Positions 55,473 through 64,000 of a DNA stretch of 64,000 nucleotides are shown one piece after another. The position numbers and the translations under genes were made by a program. The notes beneath the pieces are model-generated. The model saw only the letters and a program-made list of their open reading frames with translations, had not been told where the DNA came from and made no database searches. The stretch comes from Ischnura elegans (taxonomy: Eukaryota; Arthropoda; Insecta; Odonata; Coenagrionidae): NCBI RefSeq assembly GCF_921293095.1, contig NC_060258.1, positions 2,418,001-2,482,000 on the forward strand, read 5' to 3'. Each line of letters opens with the position of its first letter. Positions within the stretch are counted from its first letter, which is position 1.

Positions 55473-57571
55473 ATGGAAACTACTAATTCTAAGAGGGACT
55501 ATCGACGCAGCAAAAAGGGAGCCTTATTCCTGTCGGCAAAGAGGAAGAAGAGGTCAGCATAAAGTATCAGGAAGTGGCGAATGAAGTGAGTATTCAGATA
55601 TGGTAATACAATGAATATATTATTATCTATTTGTAGCCAATTTTTATATTTTTTAACGTTTATCCACCGACTTATCAGGAAATTAAGCACCACTGTAGAT
55701 AATCCAGAATATTTAGACCCAACTCATCATTTGAATTCTGAAGGCTTAATGTAAGTATACAACTTATTTCATATTTTTTCTTTGAGTAATAGTTGAAATA
55801 CGAATTTTTATCTTATTTATAAAATCATGCTCCATTACAAAATCACATACCCCAATCAAAGAAAATCGACTTTGTTACTGTAGAATGAGTACCATATCTA
55901 AGTTCCAGAGGATGTTCTGAGAATTATTCTTAGAATTCCACTTCTGTACGGTAAAAAAACTCATATTCCGTAAAGGTCTTTAGAAATAATATCCGTAAAA
56001 TGAATTTATGCCCTGAGTAATACTTAACTATCTATAACGTATGGTAATCGTATTCGACCTTCCTTTTGTGAAGCTTTGGAATAGACGGGATTTGGGAGGT
56101 GTAAGGGCGGACGAAAATAGATTGGTTGATGATAGTCGATGTTCTAGGCTTCCGATATTATTGAAGGAAAAACTAAATTTTTCGCGTACCAAGTTCAAAG
56201 AAGCCTCCACCGGGGTCTGATATTCTTCATTTAAAGTCTCATATTTAGTCTTGAGACAAATTTAACTGCACAGACGCCAATTTAGCAAAAATGTATGTTT
56301 TTCCGCGGGTTGGCCTGTCAAATAAGAAGATAATAAAATTTCTTTCCACTCGAATGAAGTATCTTTTATTTTCATTTTAGTCCATCCCGCTGTTTTATGC
56401 TTCAAATAATAGAGACAAAAACAAATCTTCCTAACACACACACACCGCACTTCGCACGAGCCTTGCGCGACCACACGGACCACACATCCTCCCATTTAGC
56501 CGGCATGCGAGTCTCACTGCGCACGTGGGTTGGCAACGGCAGCGGCCGCTCGAACTGAGAGGGGAAATAGCGAAGGCAGGGTGACTGGCGTCAGGCAGTC
56601 GACACACCTGATCCAACCTCCAGCTCATATTCTGGAGTGTATGATCATGTTACATAAATAGCTGAGAGCGTGTTGTCATGGGGATTCGTTTCACGTAATG
56701 GCAAGTCCAACTTGACAACACGATCGGAGCTAGGATGAAATGCAAAGAGCGAAGAAATAATTTCAACAATACACTTTATACGGTAGATGAAATACATGAA
56801 TACCTTTTATTTGGGATGAATAAATTACATCGTATGCTTTTGCAAGCAAGTTTGATGCAAATGAAACGCAATAAAGAATCCTTATTTTCTGTGTGATAAA
56901 GATTTCGTTTCTAGCGGACACAATCATGCACAAAGGACATTGCTAGAAAATAATGTTTTAGCCTGGTTAATTATGGCTAAAAATTTGGCGATTAAGTACA
57001 ATTCACTTCTAATTCAATCCCATCCAAGACGCCTTTACGAAGTATTGTATAGCGCCAGATTCAATGAAAGCTTTTCCCCAGAGATTATTTGAGACGAAAG
57101 TTCGTATAGGTTCGCTGGACGATGGACAGAAAACTCTCGGGATATATCCCCTTGGAACAAGAATACTTTTACCCCAGGTTCATAAATACCTTGAATCCGT
57201 TCACGTTCTCTGTAGCTTTGAGCATTTTGCGTGCTGAACTCAAATTTCATTAATTACGTAAATTCAACGATATAATTCCATCTGGGAATTGCAGCACACC
57301 ATTAGTGTATAATTTTCTAAGCTGCTTAATATGATATAGTTGCTGCATTAAGTACTATTGCTTTAATACATATGGATTTGTTTTATATTTCAGGGACTCA
57401 TTGGACTTAAGTACAGAAGAAGTGCATAATCCGGGTCTTGATTCAGCAATCAGCCTGATTAATGGGAAATTTATCGTTGACGGACAGCATTTCTTGAGAG
57501 AAATTCGATCTCTTGAATTCCATCGAACGACGCACAGTGGTCCCAAATCGAAAAAAGCTGGCCAAAATTAA
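55473..57571 (+). CDS. Probable three-exon gene (Mutator-like N-terminal type), truncated by Transib
   Basis: Three short exons join in frame. Exon 1 is 55473-55552 (ATG; donor AAGAG|GTCAGC, phase 2), exon 2 is 55679-55750 (acceptor CTTATCAG, donor TTAAT|GTAAGT, phase 2), and exon 3 is 57394-57571 (acceptor ATATTTCAG). The product is 109 residues: a basic start (METTNSKRDYRRSKKG, then SAKRKKRK, a likely nuclear signal), an acidic middle (VDNPEYLDPTHH), and INGKFIVDGQHFLREIRSLE. That last block resembles the GRRIVDxxxFLxQLxxI segment before Mutator-like transposase domains in arthropod proteins. The final 14 residues are encoded by a Transib terminal repeat, which supplies the stop. Before that insertion the frame would have run about 20 codons further to a stop near 59136. 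The exon 1 donor is weak, and GTAATA at 55602 is an alternative. This could be a host gene, a domesticated transposase or another transposon. Confidence 0.55.
56400..56640. other. GC-rich block inside intron 2
   Basis: A second GC- and CpG-rich block with CACA repeats and GGCAGCGGCCGCTC lies in the long second intron of the gene at 55473-57571. It may be an alternative promoter or an old element; no gene is recognised in it. Confidence 0.3.
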
Positions 57572-59064
57572 TTACGCCGTTTTTATTATCTACATATACT
57601 TGACCTAAAGGTCTATTCTTATTGTTTTTGACCCGCTTATTCTTAATTTATTACTAATTTTTTAGTATTTGCAATAACTTTATTGTTATTTCACATTTTG
57701 TTTAAAAAATTAATTTTTAACATTGGAATTTGAGATTATACTGGTGATAGTAAATAAAAATTATACAAATCATAAAACTGAATTAGTTATTTAAAACATA
57801 CATAAATGCATATAAAATGACTGCATTGTTTATTTTTGGACAATTTTGAACAACTGAATTTGAATGAACCAAGAGAACATTTTCTACTTTCTCATAATAT
57901 GTTTGATCGTATTTGAAACGAAAAATAAGTTAATATTAATTGGAAATTTATATTATAAGTATATTATTAATATTACTGTACTGCATTAATTGTTTAAAAA
58001 TTATAATATCTAATTCTAATTAAGTATACAATTTTATAGTACCTTGTAACGTGCCAATGGATTTGGAAGCAATTTTAAACGGGGTTCCTTATTTCACAAG
58101 TTTCAACGATGGCATTATTACAATCATTGAAATATTAAAAGCAATATTTCATAACTCCTATAACTCAAGTTAAACGCCAAATTTATTGATACGCTTGCAA
58201 TAAGCTCTTTACGCAGTGAGGCATCAATTTCACGAGCACATGATTTGGTACGAAAAATTAAATGAGATTTTCCATTAATTTGGGCTTTTTTAACTATCAA
58301 AAAATAAGTTAACATTTCTCCTTATCTTTCTCAGTCATTGTTGCGAAAAAAATGTAAATACATTCATTATCACTATCCGACAAATTCTCATCACAGTCGT
58401 CATCCACTCAATTCTTCCAGGATTGATAAACTCTTTACCTCGACTGGTAATTGAAGTAATATCCTTCTTTGAGCCTTAGAAATACTTGATATCATTGCAT
58501 CTGAAGTTAGGAGTAATCTTTTAAACAGGTCTTCATTCGTTGCTATCCAGGAAAATTTCCTTGCATGGTGCTCCCTGAATCTTCTTATGTCCTTATTCCT
58601 CGCCTCCATTGCCCCTTTGTATTGGTGCAAAAGACACCGTGATGGAACGTGCTTCTCTAAACGATATTGTAGTTTATTTGAAAATTCGGTCAAAAATCAC
58701 TTAAAGTTACAAAATATGTATAAAATAGTAAACATAGTAAAATCCGAATAAAATTTATGTCCCACTATGTAATAATGTTTATATTTGTAGTTAAAATGTT
58801 TTTTGGCAAATTTATCGCGTAAAGGTTGTCCTGCATGACGCTGAACTTCATCAAAATCGACCGATTTCACGCAACTGTGATTTTTACGGTGAATGCTCCA
58901 TGTTTGACGGATCACTGCAGCCGCTCTGATGAACAAAAATACTAACTTAGTAGTGTACTTTGTAGACCATATCCTGTAGAATCCGAATATAAGGTCCAAA
59001 AATTCCTTGAAAAAATTCGAAAAAACGACTTTTGGCCAGCTTTTTTCGATTTGGGACCACTATG
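57533..59064 (-). mobile_element. Transib element, 1.5 kb, internally degraded
   Basis: Inverted ends start CACAGTGGTCCCAAATCG (left) and CATAGTGGTCCCAAATCG (right, reverse-complemented) and match for 33 further-in positions. Both flanks are CGACG (57528-57532 and 59065-59069), a 5-bp GC-rich duplication as Transib makes. CACAGTG equals the RAG recombination-signal heptamer, in keeping with the Transib-RAG1 relationship. The interior carries minus-strand transposase remains. At 1.5 kb it is about half the length of an autonomous Transib. Confidence 0.85.
58400..58999 (-). pseudogene. Transib transposase remnant
   Basis: The C-terminal block reads GAMEARNKDIRRFREHHARK, FSWIATNEDLFKRLLLTSDA. 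It fits the Transib/RAG1-type ending (EEAxEARNKxxRxFRxxHTRKxSRxxTNEDLL). Upstream in the same frame after a TGA (58697-58699) lies a segment from RKNHSCVKSVDFDEVQRHAG to KFAKKHF that I cannot place. The catalytic core is missing, so the copy is inactive by itself. Confidence 0.7.
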
Positions 59065-59069
59065 CGACG

Positions 59070-62000
59070 TGCCTACAGAGCAGTAATGGATATTTCAGGC
59101 TATTGTCTACATCCACAAAATCTCTGGTTTTGCGCTAGGATTTTCAGCATCACGAATGCGCTCAACATTGAAAATCAATTTTTTTTATTGCTCCATATGG
59201 GCAGTGATAAAATAGAAAATAATATATAAAATGAAAATTCTTTTTTTGTAATTCTCGTCAATGAAATGAAGACACATTTTACCGTGAGCCTAGACTAAGC
59301 TGATGCTCGCGGGTTGACACTCACACGTGCGGCATATAGGCACAAAATGGTTGTTATTCAAATACTTGCAAAACCTTGAAGTTGATTTTTTTTACTATCA
59401 TCTTAATAATACCTTACGATCTTTTCACCGGTTTACATTTCCGCGTAAATTGACGCCAAATTGTTTATAACTCAACATTTATGAAAATTTTTTGCGAAAA
59501 AAATGACGGCTATATTATTATTTTACTAAGTAAATTTTCCGGTTCAATGCGTGCGGACCGTGGGGTCGACTGCGGTTCTGGCTGGCGGCGGCGGAGAGTA
59601 CGGCGACGGGGCAAGCGTGTGGATGCGATATGACCACATTCACTTTTATATCTGAATAATAGATATAATCGTGATAGAAAACGATCACCAAAAAGTAAAA
59701 TTAATAAATATTGCTACGAATGATACTTATTATGCAATCGCTGGGCACTGCAAGAGGTACACTGAGAGGTTTCTTTCTTTGAGTGTATTTCATATACTAC
59801 TGCGGAGAATTGACTAACGTCGTCGTGTGCTTAAAGTATGGTAACGGTTCTTTTATTAACAAACTCTCTATCTAGGCAAGAGCTGTCTGTGATCCATGGC
59901 CTCCACTTCCTAGCCTCCCATACCTGTCTAAAGGTCTACCGACAATGTTCATGGGAGTAGTTTTTTGCTAAGATATTCGCAGGAATATTTTCTATTTCCT
60001 ATGGAAATGCATTTTCACATTTGGTTGTTCTCATACTACGATGCCGAACGGTTCTATTTGTTGTGTTCCTGTTGCTTTTCTTGAAAACCGAATACTTAGA
60101 TTTTTTCTGTGTTGGTTATATTAATACATCCAACTGTAAAAGGATCTATTTTGGTCGAAGTAACGTTGATATTCCATTTTGACTGCATTGCAAATAATGG
60201 TTTCTCATTTTATTTTTGCTAAAGGTCTTTTTGTTCTTTTGATTGAAAACTTTAATTCACTTCACGTAATTTCGGATTTTATTTGTAACTAAACTTTTTT
60301 TCTCATTTATATTTCCTACTTGGAACACCATCTTTTCCATTTTATTTTGTTTATATTTTTCGAAATTTCTCTCTTTAATTCCATCTAATTTTAGGATCTG
60401 TTTTAATTTACGTAAAACTTTAGGTATAAATATCTCCCAAAGAAATTTCACACTTGCAGATGCATGATATTCTATTGAAATGTAGGAAGCAAAAATCTAA
60501 TGCAAAATTATTTATGTGGCGAAATATATTGCTACAAAATTGCATTTTGCACCTGATAAGGATAGCATTGTATCTTCATAGTGAATTCTTGAATGGATTT
60601 ATTTTGAAATACGTGAGGAGGTGGAATGAACGTTCAAGAGTGAGCAATAGATTCCATAAAACGTGATGGCAAATGGCTCAAGACAGTAATTGATTTTCCG
60701 AAAAACTTTCTTGAATGCTTGCAGGGTACATCATCCTTATCCAGTAAGTTTATTAGGTTTATATTCTTGATTTTAAGTAATCTATAGCCATTCCTTATAG
60801 AGCATTATGTGCATGCTGCTCTAGTTTAGCCAGTGCATGTGCACGTCCAGTCGTATGTTTTAAGGGAGGAAAACGAAAGGCTTTATCCTCCCATTCCGCT
60901 GAAGTTCTTTCATTTTCAGCAGTTATTAATGTAAGGGATGGGGGCTATGAGGCCACCTCCAAGCTAATAAATGAAGCTACAATGACCACACCACGGAGGC
61001 AAGAGGGACCCTTGCCAAGTGGAGAAAATGCAACCCCGAGTCGTATATGATGTCAGATGAAGAGGCCCACTCACTAAGTAATTGCGTCCATGCAGCTCTC
61101 AAAATTTCAGTACAAGGGTATTCGAAAATCTGTGAAATGCCATGGACATAATCTTTACCCCAGTTATGAGAGTGTGTGGTGAACATAGGATTCAATTTAC
61201 CCGAGTGATATTATTGTGGGAAAGGGTATATATGAAGTTACCGAAAGTCGTCTGGAAATTGCATCTCGAATCATAACTTGCATTTATACAGACCCAAGTC
61301 CCTCGTTGCATATAAAGAGCATTTTAATTTGCAAATACGGCTTTGACAGCAGTTAGGACATGCACAATATAACCATATGTGGGAACGAGAGCATATGTCT
61401 CATGAATTCTTGTTAGTAAGCTCCCCTATTCCTCTCCGTTGGGTGAAGGATAAAACAGGTACCTAAAATTATAAAGTCATCACAATTATTCTAGAAGCCA
61501 TCTCTGGTCCTTAAAAAAACTATTATTGTATGCCACCGTCCGTACATAAAGTCTTCTTTAACGGATCTGATATTGCAAATGAGTCCATTTTACCCTTGGG
61601 ACAACTGTCAGAGAAAGCAATGGAGGCGCGAAATGAGGACGTGGACTATTCATGAAACCACTGCACGAGGGTAAATTTGGCAATTTTCAGGAAAAATCGA
61701 GGGTGGTAGTTTCCCGCTAAATTTGTTCAACTTTTTATTTTCAGCGTTTTTCGCTTTTAGCCCACTCTGCACCTCCACGATAGGAGCCCGAGGACGCGCA
61801 CAAGGGGGGTAGCGACGGAATGGAAACATCCCACGCCGTCATTTCGGTGACGTGTGCTACCACTAGCTAAACTGAATTCACAGTACTTAAAGAAATGGCC
61901 GATCATCCAATGCACAGAATAACATACAGATATGTCTCTAGAATCTGTTTTCGGGCAGAAACATCGTGCGGCCCGCACGCCACCTTACGTATCTGAAACG

Positions 62001-62510
62001 ATTAGAGAGAAGGGGGGTTTGAGGGAGAGAACCGAGAGAGAACCGTCACGGCGGCTGACCGAGTCGGAAGTTCGGGTCTTTGAGAGGGGAGGGTCGTTGT
62101 GAGGGGAAGTTGTCCTGGGATGAGGGGAATAAACTTGGAGGGGGTGATCTATGATCGCACGAAGTTCCTCCAGTGGTCATAGTGGTTCGCTCATGCCATT
62201 CGACGGAGCCCCATCTCTACCTCGAGAATCTCCCCACGTGCCTGTCGTGTTTAGCCTTTAATTAATAAATTCGGAAATCAGAATGGCAAAATCAAATTCC
62301 AGCATCAACTTCTTCGTCTTGGGAAGCAGCTGAGGCATAGGGATGCATAATCCACAAATGATAAATGATTAACCTCTCATTACTGCCATATGTACCCAGT
62401 GGGCCACCTCTTAGTTCAATTTGCCACCGTTAAGCGTACTCAGTACGCGTTCTGAACTGCTGTATCTATGAATTTATCTCTTTCGAGTATAGTGTTTTAA
62501 CTTAAAACTA
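59070..62510. other. Long stretch without a recognised gene
   Basis: The first 100 bases probably continue the exon cut by Transib (two frames stay open to about 59136 and 59229). GC-rich islands occur at 59530-59640 and 61740-62130, the latter with G-rich GGGAGGGTCG-type runs; these might be promoters. I found no splice-bounded coding block I would trust. Confidence 0.35.
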
Positions 62511-62941
62511 GGGATGGTCGGATCGGATAGCTCGGATCCAAACATCCGCGGATACTGCCCTTCATCGGATCCAAAGACGCGGAAGACATCGGATCTGGAT
62601 CCGAAATTTTGAATAATAGCTTCAGTGCCCGTAAGGGTGGATATAGATTCTATTCACGATTATATCTTCGAATTCGCCGTCGCATTTGATTGTTCTACTA
62701 CACAGGAACCGTTTTGTTTGAAAGCTCTCGCAGAGGTTACGTAGGAGATTTTCAGTTGTGAAAAATAAAAAAGGCAAAATATGACTGGCACAGAGGAAGA
62801 GGTTGAGCAATCATCGGGGGAATCTCAGCGATAGGAATTTGAAAATGCATTTGGATCTGAAAATATGCAATCCGAAAGATCCGGCTCCGAAAATCAAGGA
62901 TCCGATTCGAATCCGATAAAAATCCTGGATCCGTCCGTCCC
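62511..62941. mobile_element. MITE rich in GGATCCG words, 430 bp
   Basis: Ends read GGGATGGTCGGATCGGATA (left) and GGGACGGACGGATCCAGGA (right, reverse-complemented). CGGATC or GGATCCG-like words occur about a dozen times in the outer 100-120 bases on both sides. No transposase. An imperfect 8-bp flank match (TAAAACTA/TAAAAAAC) hints at hAT but is not proof. Confidence 0.6.
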
Positions 62942-63780
62942 TAAAAAACTGATTACTTCGTTTTTTCAAGGAATGTTTTTTTTTCTAATAAAATCTCATC
63001 ATGATTTTTATGTGTTCAGGTTTTTAAAAGCATTTTTCATGAAATTCTGTTTCAAGCCGGCGAGCTTACTAAGGTGGTCTTCAAAATCACTGCCTTTCTT
63101 CAACTGCACTATCTTTTGAACGTCAAAAAGGGTTAGCTTCTTGAGTTTGAGGTACAATATCTTCCTTAGATGTTCAAAGCCTTATCTGTCTTTTCCACTC
63201 TTCATCAGCTAGAGCCAGCCCCACGTGAGTTTGTTCCACATCATTAGTTCACTCAAAGGGGCCATGCGCTTCGCTCAGCATCTTTTTTCTTCTATCTTGG
63301 TCAGCAATCAACAAAGATGAACAATCTAAACAATCACCATATACCAGGACTCCGACATATTTTCTTGCCTGTAGAAGGGGTTCAAATAATATGCATTTCA
63401 GCAGAAGAGAGCGGTGCACATTGAACTTACGCGTACGTACGCATTATGATGTTCTCAGCAACATGATGTTGGTAAAACAGATCATCTGAGCAGCACAACA
63501 TAACCTCGCCGCAAGAGGTGACTGATAGTTATGTTTGTCTGGCAAGTAACACTAGTTATTTTTTAAAAGAAAGGAAGAATTTCATTCCCAAAAATGATTT
63601 ATGCTTCTTGATTAATGTATTCTATTACAATGGTTCACAGTAAGCAGTGAAACATAAATTATGTCTTAATGCCACTCTTTTTGGTTATGAGAACATGTGT
63701 TTCATTGGATCTTCAGTTAACATATAAATTGTTGTCAATCAGTTTTTGCAGAAAGGTGCAACGGTGCACCTCGGTCGGAG
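62942..63780. other. Non-coding, possible decayed minus-strand coding relic
   Basis: The minus strand at 63290-63040 gives short protein-like runs in shifting frames (for example ADEEWKRQIR and KKLTLFDVQKIVQLKKG) with several stops. No family could be named. Confidence 0.3.
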
Positions 63781-63784
63781 ATTT

Positions 63785-63930
63785 AGTCTGCACGGGGTAC
63801 GCTCAGAATTCCTTCCTGAAGACTCCGATAAACTCCCACAGTAGCACTCACAATTTCACTCCAACTACTTTTTCTGGCCTAAAATCAATTTACTCATCAA
63901 AGAAATCATCCACACAGCACTCGTAAAAAT
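63785..63930 (-). pseudogene. Third ZAD copy, 5' fragment
   Basis: On the minus strand, CGGAGTCTTCAGGAA followed by ACCCCGTGCAGACT matches the plus-strand ZAD exon 1 near 4936-4978. An upstream TGTGGATGATTTCTTTGATG block matches the 5' region of the minus-strand ZAD gene near 3890. Homology stops inside the first cysteine pair: CRLC becomes CRLN. The rest of the domain is absent, replaced by a sequence with a GGTGCACCGTTGCACC hairpin. It is a truncated relic. Confidence 0.65.
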
Positions 63931-64000
63931 TTACAAATCTCTATAAATTTTCTGCATTGAAGTTTGTCGTGGAAATGATCGTTATATATTTTGAACAAAA

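Noticed and set aside
56431-56628. Cysteine- and arginine-rich minus-strand frame
   Set aside because: CpG-rich composition and CACA repeats explain the open frame; it lies inside a predicted intron.
61757-61978. 73-codon minus-strand frame
   Set aside because: It lies in a GC-rich block, has no recognisable domain, and no splice partner was found.

Overview
This window looks like nuclear DNA from an insect with a large, AT-rich genome full of transposons. Evidence for an insect: spliced ZAD (zinc-finger-associated domain) genes; a nuclear copy of mitochondrial DNA in the ancestral insect order nad2-trnW(+)-trnC(-); and P-superfamily, Transib, piggyBac, hAT, Ty3/gypsy, LINE and tRNA-SINE elements together. 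Most of the sequence is mobile DNA, and the few host-type genes are spliced, so ordinary long-ORF reading misses them. The species cannot be named from the sequence.

Layout, 1-20 kb: two ZAD genes diverge from a ~1 kb spacer. The minus copy (3424-3842) keeps both ZAD cysteine pairs. The plus copy (from 4886) is split inside its first exon by a 14.64 kb foldback DNA element (5063-19702). That element has matching ends (GGGTGCGATTCATAGACG) and a 3-bp TTA duplication at a palindromic target (GAC-TTA-GTC). Nested in it are a P-superfamily transposon (5210-10537) with an intact two-exon THAP transposase, 34-bp inverted ends and a 7-bp CTTTAGG duplication; a TA-flanked mariner-like element; a LINE tail; and a gypsy RNase H fragment. 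Two long arrays of ~90-180 bp repeats face each other around a 24-bp palindrome.

Layout, 20-42 kb: the ZAD gene's second exon (19834-19971) is followed by an 0.8 kb foldback element, the mitochondrial insertion, and a complete, probably recent Ty3/gypsy element (23412-31784). The gypsy element has a 1340-residue gag-pol frame, near-identical ~1 kb LTRs, a tRNA-iMet-type primer site and an ATAC duplication. Two exon-like blocks (33199-33366 and 41972-42067) could be further exons of a plus-strand gene. piggyBac relics, a LINE and TIR elements lie between them.

Layout, 42-64 kb: mostly non-coding, with SINEs, three small elements carrying hAT-type 8-bp duplications, inverted piggyBac relics, a Penelope-like fragment, and a probable three-exon host or domesticated gene (55473-57571). 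The last exon of that gene is cut by a Transib element with a CACAGTG end and a CGACG duplication. A third ZAD fragment sits at the right edge.

The main story is nested transposition into genes: a ZAD exon split by a composite foldback/P element, and a second gene truncated and given a new C-terminus by Transib.
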